Origin: Diploptera punctata
Lineage: Eukaryota; Arthropoda; Insecta; Blattodea; Blaberidae
Reading direction: 5' to 3'
DNA length: 64,000 nt
NCBI GenBank assembly: GCA_030220185.1
Contig: JASPKZ010007546.1
Location: 763,501-827,500 of the forward strand
Positions within the stretch are counted from its first letter, which is position 1. Each line of letters begins with the position of its first letter. The position numbers and the translations under genes were made by a program. The notes below the pieces were generated by a model, which ran no database searches, was not told where the DNA came from, and saw nothing but the letters and a program-made list of their open reading frames with translations. Below, in pieces: positions 1 to 10,261 of the stretch.

Positions 1-1648
1 AAAAAAGTATATTATATAGTGTTCTGAAAACAAAAACATCGACTCCGATAAACAAGAAATAGAACACAATCTATTTATTGCTACATACTACATTGGCACA
101 GAAGAAAAACATTAGTTAATAACAATAAAATTATTAATAATATTGAGTAATTCCATATGTGACTGACTGACATTTACAATACATTTTTGCTGCAAAATGC
201 TTGCATAAATATTACAATTCCTGAGAAATCAACAAGTATGGCTGCTTCGTTTACTGCAACCGTTTTCCTGAATATATTTAAATGCTACCGCTGTCTTTTA
301 GCTCAAATTGACACAGAAAAAGGGTCAGTAATAATTTATGGAACAGCTGAGCCGAACAGTCTACCAGATTTCCTAAACCATGTTTATATTAATCCTCAGC
401 GGAATGCAGCAAGCATCTGACTACACCATGCGTATTAGCATATATATGATAGGAAAAAAAGTCAGTCAGTCACGGGACACTAGCGGGAAAAATAACGACT
501 TTACAAGAAAATGCCTTTAATACTTTTTTGTTAGTTGTGTACCGATAACGTAGAATCCAAGATTAAATTTTATTTCATCAATTATTATGTTGTGTACAGT
601 AATTTTTATACGTTTTCCGTGACTGACTGACCATAGCTTGCAGTTAACAATTATAGGACACATTTAAGGTATATAGAACATTAGAATACTATTAATATCA
701 TTACATTTACGACTAGGGAGGACTAAAGTATGGTTTAACAAAAAAGTTTGTGAAATAAAACGAATTAATACGACCAAATCGTTAAACAACAAATTGGTAA
801 AATTTCGCGTGTTTTTGCAGGTTCAGAAAATGATAAGTTCATCCACTAATATTAGATTAAATAATACACTTTTGGAACATTATCTTATAGAATCAGAAAA
901 TTTGATCCTTAAAGATATATATTACGTCAAACAAACTATTCCTGCGTCAATTTCATAATTTTCACCTCGGTATGACATTTTCATGGAATCGCTCTATTAT
1001 AGATGATTTTAAAGTTGGCAAAGAAGAAAACATTATGTTAATAACAATACAATAAATAATTATTAATAATATTATAGACTATTTTAGTCATGCCCCAAAT
1101 GGTAGACAATGACCAATCACGTTTCAATGAATTTTGTTTTACAACCAATGACAGTCGTGATTCACCTCGATCTTTATCGATTTCACTTTATCAGCTTTAT
1201 TTTTTCTGAACAGCTCAGAGCATTATTTTTCTCCAGCAAATACATTTAATATAGCAAATAATGAACAGATTCCTTGATTTTACTCAAATGTTTACTAAAA
1301 AAATAAATTAATAACCTATAATGTTGATTATAATATACAGTTTGATATGTTTCATTATTTCTCCACTATGGTGCTTTCTTACAATATTGTGATCCTATTT
1401 TGGCAATAAATAATATGATCAAGTTGCAGTGATGAACAAATTAAACATAATCAAAGATTTCTCATTTGTTTTTAAACATCGCCGTTTACATTAAACATAA
1501 AAATATTTTAAAATAACTATATTTAAATAATGATTTGTGAGTAAGCAGCTTAATTTTATTCGTTAAATAGTCCTAACAAATGCCACTCTTGATTTACATA
1601 TCCTGTAGATAAATAATTGAAATTCACTCATGGCATTACTTATGATAA
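1..1648 (-). repeat. Dispersed repeat X, copy 1 (may continue left of the window)
   Basis: This non-coding stretch matches 35813-37440 in inverted orientation over nearly its whole length, with scattered substitutions. It ends at 1578-1637 in an imperfect hairpin whose arms begin AATGCCACTC and are matched by ATGGCATT; copy 2 has the same hairpin at 35832-35887. The motif GTGACTGACTGAC or its complement recurs near 159, 461 and 619. A short stretch (85-140) is repeated at 1010-1075. CCAAT-like blocks lie near 1110-1170. No protein is conserved between copies. A non-autonomous DNA element with a terminal hairpin is the simplest reading; the superfamily is unknown. Confidence 0.6.
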
Positions 1649-1725
1649 TTTTTAACACATCTTTGAACAGATATTCTCGATTCTTCTCTAGATTCTAACA
1701 TAGGTTCTCTTCCAAATTTAATTAC

Positions 1726-4700
1726 TTACTTACTTACTTACTCACTGGCACTATCGAACCCGTAGGTTCATGGCCGCGCGGACATACGCTCTCCATACAT
1801 CCCTATCCTGAGCTAATACTTTCCAATCATTCCCTGTATAATCTACTTCCCTCAAATCATAGTTAATGTTATTCTCCCACCTCATTCTTGGTCTACCAAC
1901 TGGGCGTTTTCCCTCTGGCTTTCCTACAAGAAGCTTCCATGCAAGTCTTTCATTCCCCATACGTGCAACATGTCCTGCCCATCGCAGTCTACGAGACTTA
2001 ACTGTTCTTATTATATCTGGCTTCCTATAAAGACCATGTAGTTCATTGTTATGTAGTCTTCTCCATTCACCTGTCTGTTCATCTCTCTTTGGTCCAAAAA
2101 TTTTCCTAAGTACTTTATTCTCAAATACTTGTAATCTCCTTTCCTCCCTTAAAGTAAGAGTCCATGTTTCGCACCCATATAATATAACTGGTAGAATAAT
2201 AGTTTTATATATTTTCAGCTTAACGTTTTTTGAAAGGAGTTGGGACATCAAGAGTCTCTGCAATGCATAATAGCATGCATTTCCAGAATTGAGCCTATGT
2301 TTAATTTCTTTGTGCATCTCATTCCTATTTGTGATTATTGTTCCTAGGTATTTGAATTCAGCCACTTCCTCAAAATTTCCCTCATTTGTCATTAGCTGTC
2401 CATTTCCATTATATAATGAATTTCTACGTGTGACCATATATTTAGTTTTATTGATATTTACTTCCAGTCCTAATTTCTTAGTGTTACTCAATAGTGTGTG
2501 CGTGTTGGCCTTTAGTATCTCCTCGCTATCGGCCAGTAGTACTACATCATCAGCATAAACTAACAGCTTATTAATACCATTGAGTTGTAAGCCTTCCTCA
2601 TTCTCTAAAGATTTAATGGCATGCTCTAGTACAAAATTAAATAGTAGAGGAGATAGTGCATCTCCTTGCTTCAACCCATTCTGGATTTCAAAAGTGTCCG
2701 AAAACTGTTTGCCTACACGCACCCTACTCTTTGTGCCATTTAGACACATTCGTATAAGTCTAACTAACTTTTTAGGAATTCCGAACTCCAGCAGGATACT
2801 ATATAACTTCTCCCTCTTAATTGAATCATATGCTTTTTTGAAGTCTACATATAGTTGATGTACAGTACCATTATATTCCCATTTCTTTTCTAAAATCTGT
2901 CTTATACTAAAAATCTGATCTGTTGTAGACCTGTTTCTTCTAAATGCACATTGATGATCTCCTAGAATGTCATCAATATAGGGAGTAAGTCTGCTTACTA
3001 ATATATTTGTTAGAATTTTGTACGAAGTTGAAAGTAATGAGATGCCCCTGTAGTTGTTGCAATCAGTTTTATCTCCTTTCTTATAAATTGGTACGATAAT
3101 TGATTCCTTCCATTCATCTGGAAGAGCTTCTTTTTCCCAAATCATACTAAGCAACCAGCGTATCTTGTCCATCAATTTTTCTCCCCCTGATTTTATCAGT
3201 TCTGCTGGGATCTCATCTGAACCTGATGCTTTATACATCTTCAATTTTTCAATCGCCATTTCAACCTCTAATGCACTTGGCTCTGCGACTAGCATTTCTG
3301 CTGTCTGTAAATTATCCTCCTCAATGTCCTGTTCTGTATGTACATTTAATAGCTGATTAAAGTAACTTTTCCATCTATTTAATATACTCCTGGAATCTGC
3401 AATCATATCCCCATTTTCATTCCGAATTATGTTTGTTCTAGCCTGAAACCCTTTCTTCTCTATACTAATTCCCTGATATAATTCTCTAATGTTCCTATTT
3501 TTTGCATTCATTTCAAGATCATTAATCTTCTCTCTCAAATATTCCCTCTTTTTACTCTTTAGTAACTTGGTGGTTTCCCGTCTAATACTACCCAATTGCT
3601 CTAAATTTACCTCATTTGGCTCGTGTAACCATTTCATTTTTGCTAGCTTTCTTTTCTTTACAATGTCGGCACATTCCTCATCAAACCATTTCTTGTTTTG
3701 CCTCTTTTTTAAACAACCAATGCTTTCTGATGCTGACAATTTAATAGTATCTCTTATAGCCTCCCATTCTTTATTTATATCAGTTTCTTCTTCGTTTGCC
3801 ACATTGTCATCTGAAGATTCCAGTACTTCAAATCTATTAGCAATTTTGATTTGGTATTCTTGCCGCATTTCATCATTTTTCAAGTTTTTTAATTCAAATT
3901 TTACAGAATCATCTTTAGCGTTTGTTCCTCTCATAAGCGATAGCCGTTGTCTGATTTTCACTCTGACCAGATGATGATCCGAATTGCAGTCTGTCCCTCT
4001 AACTGATCTAACATCAATGATGCTACTGTGCCAGCGTTTATCCACTAATACATGATCTATCTGGTTCCGAGTTTCTCCATCTGGGGACGTCCAGGTGTAT
4101 TTATGAATATCCTTATGCTGAAATGTTGTGCTCTTAACAATGAGATTCTTCGATGTGGCAAATGTGACTAATCTAACCCCGTTGTCGTTACTATCTTCAT
4201 GAAGACTGAATTTGCCTATTGTTGGTTTGAATATATCTTCCCGCCCCACTTTTGCATTAAAATCTCCTAAGACAATTTTCATATGATATCGTGAAAGGCT
4301 ATCAAATAAGCATTCTAATTCTTCATAGAACTCATCCTTGATCTTGTCATCTTTATCTTCTGTGGGGGCATGTACATTTACAATTATAAAATCATGTCGT
4401 TTACCCTTTAGAATTATGTATGATATCCTATCACTAACAAACTTAATATCTCGGATAGCGGATAGGATCCTCCTTCTGACTAAAAAACCCGTTCCAAATG
4501 CAGGTCTTTCTGCACCCCCATAGTATAATGCAAAGCTTCCTGATTCCTGACTACCTTCTCCTGGCCACCTAACTTCCTGTAAAGCGACTATATCCAAGGG
4601 CGATTTATCTAATTCCCGCGTTAATATCTCTAGTGCCCCGCTATTGTATAAAGTCCTAACATTCCATGTTCCTAGGAACATGTCCCTGTGTTTGAGCCTT

Positions 4701-4992
4701 TGGCATGGGTTCCCTGAAGTAGTCCCCGCCCGGAGAACCGAATGGGGGACTATTTGACCTCCGGAAAATTTTACCCCAGTTGAACCCATGTCCGCATTTC
4801 TTGACGGTTGTATTTTTACGGTGAAAGATCGTCACTCTTTCGGCCAAGGTACTTTTTTCGTCTGGCTTATCACCGTCGACCAGTCCGGCATGGGTAACCC
4901 TATCGGCAGCAATGCTACCGCCGGTATAGCTCTCAGGATCATTTAAGCACGCAAGCCACTCCACCACGTCAAGGTAAAGATACCATGGAGGG
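1726..4992 (-). mobile_element. RTE-type non-LTR retrotransposon, copy A, apparently intact
   Basis: One long minus-strand ORF (endonuclease plus reverse transcriptase) fills the element. The left limit is a short tandem tail, (TAAG)n as read on the minus strand, at 1726-1743, the kind of 3' tail RTE elements carry. The right limit, near 4992, is where similarity to copy B (38041-41302) stops. About 200 nt precede the ORF. The 3' untranslated part is only about 10 nt between the TAG stop and the tail. The 5' end abuts a triplet microsatellite. No long target duplication is obvious. Confidence 0.9.
1751..4789 (-). CDS. RTE-type endonuclease / reverse transcriptase polyprotein
   Basis: A 1012-residue uninterrupted protein. 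Residues about 37-275 form an apurinic-like (exonuclease-endonuclease-phosphatase) endonuclease: GTWNVRTL (40-47), catalytic Glu in ALQEVRW (69-75), LGDFNAK (174-180), NQIDHV (242-247) and the terminal SDHH (270-273). Residues about 550-825 form the reverse transcriptase: VDFKKAYDS (648-656), GLKQGDALSP (705-714), YADD (745-748) and FKYLG (812-816). The C-terminal tail has the RRLRWAGHVARM and GRPRMRW motifs common to this group. It would nick target DNA and prime reverse transcription of its own RNA. Length and domain order fit the RTE clade; there is no RNase H. An internal Met at residue 37 sits just before the endonuclease and could be the real start. All catalytic residues are present, so the protein could be active. 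Confidence 0.9.
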   Translation of the reverse strand: MGSTGVKFSGGQIVPHSVLRAGTTSGNPCQRLKHRDMFLGTWNVRTLYNSGALEILTRELDKSPLDIVALQEVRWPGEGSQESGSFALYYGGAERPAFGTGFLVRRRILSAIRDIKFVSDRISYIILKGKRHDFIIVNVHAPTEDKDDKIKDEFYEELECLFDSLSRYHMKIVLGDFNAKVGREDIFKPTIGKFSLHEDSNDNGVRLVTFATSKNLIVKSTTFQHKDIHKYTWTSPDGETRNQIDHVLVDKRWHSSIIDVRSVRGTDCNSDHHLVRVKIRQRLSLMRGTNAKDDSVKFELKNLKNDEMRQEYQIKIANRFEVLESSDDNVANEEETDINKEWEAIRDTIKLSASESIGCLKKRQNKKWFDEECADIVKKRKLAKMKWLHEPNEVNLEQLGSIRRETTKLLKSKKREYLREKINDLEMNAKNRNIRELYQGISIEKKGFQARTNIIRNENGDMIADSRSILNRWKSYFNQLLNVHTEQDIEEDNLQTAEMLVAEPSALEVEMAIEKLKMYKASGSDEIPAELIKSGGEKLMDKIRWLLSMIWEKEALPDEWKESIIVPIYKKGDKTDCNNYRGISLLSTSYKILTNILVSRLTPYIDDILGDHQCAFRRNRSTTDQIFSIRQILEKKWEYNGTVHQLYVDFKKAYDSIKREKLYSILLEFGIPKKLVRLIRMCLNGTKSRVRVGKQFSDTFEIQNGLKQGDALSPLLFNFVLEHAIKSLENEEGLQLNGINKLLVYADDVVLLADSEEILKANTHTLLSNTKKLGLEVNINKTKYMVTRRNSLYNGNGQLMTNEGNFEEVAEFKYLGTIITNRNEMHKEIKHRLNSGNACYYALQRLLMSQLLSKNVKLKIYKTIILPVILYGCETWTLTLREERRLQVFENKVLRKIFGPKRDEQTGEWRRLHNNELHGLYRKPDIIRTVKSRRLRWAGHVARMGNERLAWKLLVGKPEGKRPVGRPRMRWENNINYDLREVDYTGNDWKVLAQDRDVWRAYVRAAMNLRVR

Positions 4993-5101
4993 ATTATTAT
5001 TATTACTATTATTATTATTATTATTACTATTATTATTATTATTATTATTACTATTATTATTATTACTATTACTATTATTATTATTACTATTATTACTATT
5101 A

Positions 5102-5164
<63 letters not shown>
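4993..5164. repeat. (ATT/ACT)n triplet microsatellite
   Basis: About 170 nt of ATT triplets with interspersed ACT variants. It lies exactly between the 5' end of RTE copy A and a plus-strand LINE tail. Long leucine or asparagine runs predicted across it are artefacts. Confidence 0.95.
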
Positions 5165-5165
<1 letters not shown>

Positions 5166-5327
5166 GTCGAGATGGGTGCAACATGTTCATCAAATGGAAT
5201 GTCACAGGATACCCAAACAAATGTAAGATATGAACCTGCAGTAAGAAGAAGTCCTGGACGTCCACTCATAAGATTTCTCTTGAGGCCGGAACAGGTCAAC
5301 AAATGGCCTAAATTCGTGAATGTACTA
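5165..5327 (+). pseudogene. LINE 3'-terminal fragment (plus strand)
   Basis: Broken reading frames give the pattern of a LINE C-terminus: HVHQM, RIPKQ and SPGRPL-like pieces, followed by the post-ORF sequence GAGGCCGGAACAGGTCAACA and an (AAT)n tail. The same sequence occurs on the minus strand at 43766-43990, where the frame is better kept. It is heavily 5'-truncated and dead. Confidence 0.6.
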
Positions 5328-5380
5328 TGAATAATAATAATAATAATAATTATTATTATTATTATTATAATTATAATTGT
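5328..5380. repeat. Palindromic (AAT)n-(ATT)n microsatellite
   Basis: A run of AAT triplets turns directly into ATT triplets, giving a near-perfect inverted repeat. It sits at the junction between the plus-strand LINE tail on its left and a minus-strand LINE tail on its right. Two tail-first insertions meeting at a microsatellite would explain it. Confidence 0.85.
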
Positions 5381-5645
5381 TTATTTCGGAATTTATCCAC
5401 AATACAGTGGTTTTCTGTCAACCTCAAGATACTCGCCTTCTCCAGTTGTAGCGGTCCTGAACAGCCTCATCTGTAAGTCAAAATTCACTGATACTTCTTT
5501 TCACATCGTCCATCCATCCTTCTTTAAGTATTCCCTTTCTTCTTTTCCTATCTATGTTACACTCCAAGATCTTCTTAGGGATTCTATCAGTTGTCATCTT
5601 CTTGAGATGCCCATACCATCTTAATCGTCTCTCATCAATTATTAT
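5381..5645 (-). pseudogene. LINE C-terminal fragment (minus strand)
   Basis: Read on the minus strand from about 5645, the translation gives RRLRWYGHLKKM, RIPKKILE and GWMDDVKRS-like motifs, then a stop, then the DRYNWRRR pattern downstream. This is the C-terminal tail of RTE/Jockey-like reverse transcriptases. The catalytic domain is missing and the frame is interrupted. It is a 5'-truncated copy ending in the triplet tract at 5328-5380. Confidence 0.65.
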
Positions 5646-5754
5646 GTGTATCTTAATACATTTCTTTCAACTTTCATAATTTTCCTAATTTCAGCGTTTC
5701 AAATTCTTTCTAATCTGAACTTCCGCGATTATTGTTATTATATCATCGCGGATT

Positions 5755-5796
<42 letters not shown>

Positions 5797-5918
5797 TTAG
5801 TAATACCACTAATGGTCTGTTAATTTTAAACATTTAACGAATCCTTGGATAGAAGTTTTTCATTCTTCTCTGCTGTAACATGAGTTCTCTTCCAAATGTA
5901 TTTTATTCATTGAACTTT

Positions 5919-5920
<2 letters not shown>
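5646..5920. other. Unassigned spacer with (AAT)n at 5757-5795
   Basis: AT-rich, with no supported gene. It contains an AAT microsatellite. A stretch around 5858-5905 resembles 1679-1722, next to the RTE copy A tail, suggesting a small shared repeat. Confidence 0.4.

Positions 5921-5998
<78 letters not shown>
5921..5998. repeat. (AAT)n microsatellite, LINE 3' tail
   Basis: About 78 nt of AAT with one interruption, directly at the 3' end of the minus-strand LINE at 5999-6683. A related LINE 3' end at 51100-51270 also runs into (ATT)n, so the tract probably grew from the retrotransposon tail. Confidence 0.85.
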
Positions 5999-6683
5999 TT
6001 ATTTTAGCTGGCAGAGTTAAGGCCATAAGGCCTTCTCTTCCACTCAACCAGCGATTAGTAGAGTTATACAAAAAATGACATACTTATTACAATTTTAAGA
6101 TATTATTAAAATACAGACTAAACAAAATGCAATGATGATGTGATCTAATACTAGCTAATACTAACAAAAACATAGAATATAATAAAATTAAAATGATATA
6201 AAATAAAGTAAGTAGCTTCCTAGATGATTATTTATAGAATGCTCTATATAGTTGTTATGCAGTTAATGTTTTCATTGTGTCCAACTTAATATATCAGTTA
6301 ATTTGGATTTAAATAATGATAGCGACTGACAGTCCCTGACATGACTGGGAAGTGAGTTCCATGCTCTAGTCATAGATATTGTGTAAGATTCAGAGTATAG
6401 ACATGTCCTGTGTTGTGGTATCAAAAGTAAAGAAGAGTCTTGTGATCTTGTTCCTAAATTGTGATGAGCCGATGAATTTTGAAAATGTGTTGTTAAATAA
6501 CTTGGTAAATATGTGTGCAGAATTTGGAATAGTAAGGTATGTGAATGCAAAGTTCTTCTGTAATTTAGGCGTAGCCATGATAAGGCCTGAAATGAAGGAG
6601 ACACGTGGTCATAACGACGGAGATTGGATATATATCGAATACACGCATTATGAGCACGCTGTAGTCTGTAGTAATGCACTGAT
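5999..6683 (-). pseudogene. LINE C-terminal domain and 3' UTR (CR1/L2- or Jockey-like)
   Basis: A minus-strand frame from about 6690 to 6272 encodes a C-terminal reverse transcriptase region: LQRAHNACIRYI, then LNYRRTLHSHTLLFQILH, then TRAWNSLPSHVRD near the end. These are hallmarks of the thumb/C-terminus of CR1/L2/Jockey-type LINEs rather than the RTE elements elsewhere in the window. About 270 nt of 3' UTR follow, then (AAT)n. The catalytic core is absent. The 5' side joins a SINE at 6684, so the longer open frame seen here is a chimera starting inside that SINE. Confidence 0.7.
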
Positions 6684-7015
6684 CCATCCATAGTAATTCT
6701 GCCCGAAGGCAGGTCCTTCACTGCAATCATAGCATTTTCGTGTTATGCTTGCTAACTAGGGAATTGTAGGTGTGATAGCTTCCCGTTGCTTTCCACACCA
6801 CCGGTGAAGGATGATGATGATGATGATGATGGTAATGATAAGGGCCATATGATTTCGGGGACCGTTTGGGCCTTAAAGTTTTCCTGACATTTGTCTTACA
6901 GGTGAGGAAAAACCCCGATAAAAACCTCGCCCAGAAAAACTGTCCCGACCGGGGATCGAACCCGGGCCCGCTGAGTGACAAGGCAGCACGCTACCTAGAG
7001 ACCACTGCGGTGGAC
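6684..7015 (-). mobile_element. tRNA-derived SINE family A
   Basis: The minus-strand head has a pol III B-box (GGGTTCGATCCCC) after a GGTAGCGTGCTGCC segment. The body contains CTGTAAGACAAATGTCAGG and a variable (CAT)n-rich block, and the element ends CTATGGATGGA. Similar copies lie at 27556-27853, 28005-28337, 44518-44808 and (3' part) 25249-25345 and 50881-51074. The copy at 28005-28337 has an 11-bp target duplication, confirming the limits. Confidence 0.85.
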
Positions 7016-7020
7016 AATGT

Positions 7021-7021
7021 T

Positions 7022-7111
<90 letters not shown>
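7021..7111. repeat. (ACT)n then (AAT)n microsatellite
   Basis: About 40 nt of ACT triplets followed by about 45 nt of AAT, between the SINE head at 7015 and an old RTE fragment at 7113. Confidence 0.9.
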
Positions 7112-7112
<1 letters not shown>

Positions 7113-7114
<2 letters not shown>

Positions 7115-7570
7115 TAAATGACTCATGGACTTTGTCGAACCCTGATGTTCATGGTCGCGCGGACGTAAACTCCTCCATACGTCTCTATCCTGAGCTAATG
7201 TTTTTCAGTCATTCCTTGTATAAAATTTACCTTCCTCAGTCCATGGTTAAAATTATTATTACGCCTTATTATTGGCCTACCTACTGGCCGCTCACCCCCT
7301 GACATTCCTACAAGAAATTTTCATGCCCTTCTTTTATTCCCCATTCGAGCCACATATCGTTCCCTATCGCAGTCTACAAGACTTAACTATTCTTATTATG
7401 GTTAGTTTCCCATAGAGATAATGTAACTCACTGTTCTGTATTTTTCTTCATTCACATTTCTGTTTGTCTCTATTTGGACCGAACATTTATTTTCCTAAGC
7501 ACTTTATTCTCACCTACTCGTAATAGTTCATCCTCTCTTAAAATAAGAGACCGTGTTACGCAACCATATA
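7113..7570 (-). pseudogene. RTE-type element, copy C, old 3' fragment
   Basis: This aligns with the 3' 450 nt of copies A and B (compare 1745-2190): the 'cctgagctaatg' block, the GRPR-like motif region and the 'cgcaaccatataat' block are all recognisable. It carries many substitutions and indels and no usable frame. It is a 5'-truncated, much older member of the same family. Confidence 0.85.
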
Positions 7571-7780
7571 ATAATAATAATAATAATAATACTTTTTTAA
7601 TCCCCGCGTAAGTATTAATCCTACTCGGAGGTATTTCAGTGAAGTATTTTATTTATCCATATTTTTTTAGGAATAACATTTTTAAATAAAATATTTCATT
7701 TATGAAAGTAGCGAAAACACAAGAAGCGTTCGAGTTATGGTGTTTATTCATCTATGCACGAGAGAAACCTACAATAATAT

Positions 7781-8390
7781 ATTACGATGCGAGGTTGGGA
7801 AGTGGTTTTTACAGAATAGAGGAAAATGTTTAAAATCCGAGCGATAGCGAGGCTTTTAATTTCCGAGATTCTGTAAAACACTTCACAAACGTACGTTGTA
7901 CATTATTTTTTGCGCGATGGTATTTTCAAAATAATAAAAAATAGTAAAATAATATCTTTGTTGGAAATATTTGCGTTCATTATAAACAACTGACTAACGT
8001 TAACAGTGTGAGCAATGTTTATTAGTTGAAAGTACAGGAGGTCGTGAGACAATATTAGTGATAAAATGGCGGTAAGTATGTATTTACTGTTCTATATTGT
8101 TTCAAATAAAGTTTAGTTCATTTAAAATGCAGTGATTTGTTTCATATAATGTATATTAACACTATCTTTTGGATATTTTTTTTTGTATAGGATACATAGT
8201 ACGTAGTGTACGTAAAGGGCAGTCGTTTTACTTTCTATACGCAGTTTGTAATATGTAATATTACAGTATAGTTATTTTCATTGCAGTATAGTTATTTAGG
8301 TTGGCAACCTCGAAATGTAGGAAGTTGAACTTTCAATCATGCGCGCCATTGTTGTAAGTACGACAAAACGCACTATCGCTCAAAAAATAA
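7781..8390 (+). mobile_element. Hairpin-capped element H, copy 1 (internally deleted)
   Basis: Matches 21197-22159 in inverted orientation at both ends. At 7799-7884 lies a strong imperfect hairpin: the arms read GAAGTGGTTTTTACAGAAT and ATTCTGTAAAACACTTC, with an inner GCGATAGCG palindrome. The other end finishes near CGCACTATCGCTC. The middle keeps the ATGGC start region (about 8065) but lacks the coding segment of copy 2, so this looks like a MITE-like deletion derivative. Confidence 0.65.
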
Positions 8391-8500
8391 TTATTAGGAA
8401 GACCACGAAACATGGAAAAAAGGAATACGGAAATAGCGTCTACTGTAAAAAGCTTTAATGATGATAATGAGGACGACTTAATTTCGGTCGAAGCTTGAAT

Positions 8501-8555
8501 AGTGCGTGTATGTATATGTGTGTGTGTGTGTCTCTGTGTGTGTATATGTGTAATA
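8501..8555. repeat. GT-rich microsatellite
   Basis: Alternating GT with short TA and CT interruptions, about 55 nt. Confidence 0.85.
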
Positions 8556-8942
8556 CCTCAGTTCAGTGAATCAACTTACAATATATAATTTTATTTTTAA
8601 AGTTGATATTAGATACTGATAAATATATTTTTAAATAAAAGAATTTTAATTTCACTTTACCGTTTAGGATCAAAATGGGGCTAAATCGTTTCTTGTGTTA
8701 TAGCTTAAACCTCTCTAATGCATACTAAATATGTTTAATGTACGAATAATACATTCACTATTTTTAAAATTCATGATAATCCATATCAATAAAGTTAATC
8801 TATAAACATACTCAATTTTTCTAAGTTCGGTTCAGAATGTATTATCTGAATTTTTTTCCATAAACAAATATTTACTACCCTACTTTTTGTACAATTAATG
8901 GAGCAAGAATCGTCTGAAGTGTCATTGTGATATTATATAATC

Positions 8943-9062
8943 GGGGTAACGTAACTCCGCCTTCCAGCCCCAACCTTGGAAGTGGATTACAATTCCGCCA
9001 ATGGCAGGAAATAATGCCAGAAATGCTTTAAGATAACCTGGTAGCATCTGGAAAATAAAATG
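8943..9062 (+). mobile_element. SINE family B, 3' fragment
   Basis: Resembles 48430-48530 of the better preserved SINE B: a CCGCCTTCCAG block, ACAATTCCGCCAATG and a final AACCTGG block. The tRNA-like head is absent. Confidence 0.5.
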
Positions 9063-9084
9063 TATATCTTTATACAGGATTTTT

Positions 9085-10232
9085 CATTTATATGTAATTC
9101 TTCTGTACGTGTGTTTGTCACTGAACTCCTCCTAACGACTTGACCGATTTTGATAAAATTGTTTTTTTGTGTGTGTCTGATTGTGTCCCTCGATGGTTTA
9201 GATTCACAATTGGACCCTCTAAAACTATCAACTGAAGTGAACATTGAAAAATCGCTCTAGCGGTCACATTTTTCGATGTTTTATAACAAAAGTCGGTATA
9301 TCCTATTAAAATAAACCGAGGTGAGTATTGTCTAAAAATAAGCGAAATCCGACAATTAGAATTGGAGATTTACTTGAATTCCTAAATTAAAAATTGCCTA
9401 AACGACTGGTGCGATTTTGATGTAATTTTTTGGTTATTTTAATGGGCCCCTGGATGATTTAGATTCACAATTGGACTCGGTAGGTGTCGCTGCGATCAGG
9501 TTATAGAATTTTTTGTCAGATGTTTAGTCATCTGCATTATCAACATTTTGCGCGACAACAATGTGGCGTCATCATACACGCTTCTTGAGCCAGAATAGAT
9601 GGCAGTGAGGAGTTTTTTTTGCGAACTTATTTAATAATATCGAATTACCTCTTAATAATGACTTTTATGGTAAAAAAAGTAGTCTATCATCCAATAACGA
9701 AACGAAAAGATTGAAATGTCAAACTCAGTGTTAAATGTCACTTAGTATATGGTTTATGGATGATTCGAATATCGAGAAAACATTTTATGAACCCGCTATT
9801 ATGAGGCATGTAAACTTTCGTACATGGCGTATTCTTTTACGGATAAATCATTTGAGTTATGGATATTTATCCATTTTTATCTTTCAGATAATTTATTCCA
9901 AAAAGATCGGGATACGTAGGTGGACATATTCCGCGCGACAACAATGTAACATCATCACGCACGCTTCTTGAGCCACAACAGATGGCTGTGAGAGATTTCT
10001 TGCGAACTTACTTAATAACATCTAATTATCCGCGCGACAACAATGTAACGTCATCACGCATGCTTCTTGAGCCACAACAGATGGCTGTGAGAGATTTCTT
10101 GCGAACTTACTTAATAACATCTAATTAAATCTTAATTAGTGAATTTTATTATAAAAAAGTAACTTATATTTTTATCGCCCGGCCAGGACACGAGAATTGA
10201 ACGTTCGGGCAGGACAACTGCCGGGTATGTTA
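9085..10232 (+). mobile_element. Helitron-like non-autonomous element
   Basis: It opens near TTCTTCTGTACGTGTGTTTG, shares its body with 34600-35268 and ends with a GGCAG/CTGCC hairpin 9-10 nt before a terminal TTAGT (10229-10233). A terminal hairpin followed by CTAG-T is the Helitron 3' signature; the sister copy ends in true CTAGT. There are no terminal inverted repeats and no Rep/helicase coding. A block starting GCGCGACAACAATGT occurs three times inside. Placement in Helitrons is inferred from end structure only. Confidence 0.5.
9931..10128 (+). repeat. 99-bp tandem duplication inside the Helitron-like element
   Basis: Two almost identical units begin CCGCGCGACAACAATG at 9931 and 10030. 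A third, more diverged relative lies at 9549-9660. A single copy is present in the sister element at 35069-35165. Confidence 0.85.
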
Positions 10233-10261
10233 GTATATATATATATATTATAAATATAAAA

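Noticed and set aside
187..420. 77-residue open frame near the window start
   Set aside because: It lies in repeat X, and the aligned segment of copy 2 (about 37270-37430, opposite strand) has in-frame stops. No domain is recognised.
2046..3974. Several plus-strand frames of 60-160 residues opposite the RTE ORF
   Set aside because: They mirror the coding strand of a strong reverse transcriptase ORF and recur only because copy B is nearly identical.
4969..5265. Poly-Asn and poly-Leu frames over the triplet tract
   Set aside because: They are translations of an (ATT/ACT)n microsatellite. The same applies to frames at 7020-7117, 12151-12414, 28808-28898, 44024-44104 and 50558-50913.
6379..6693. 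104-residue plus-strand frame (MCKIQSIDMSCVVV...)
   Set aside because: It is antisense to the LINE C-terminal domain at 5999-6683.
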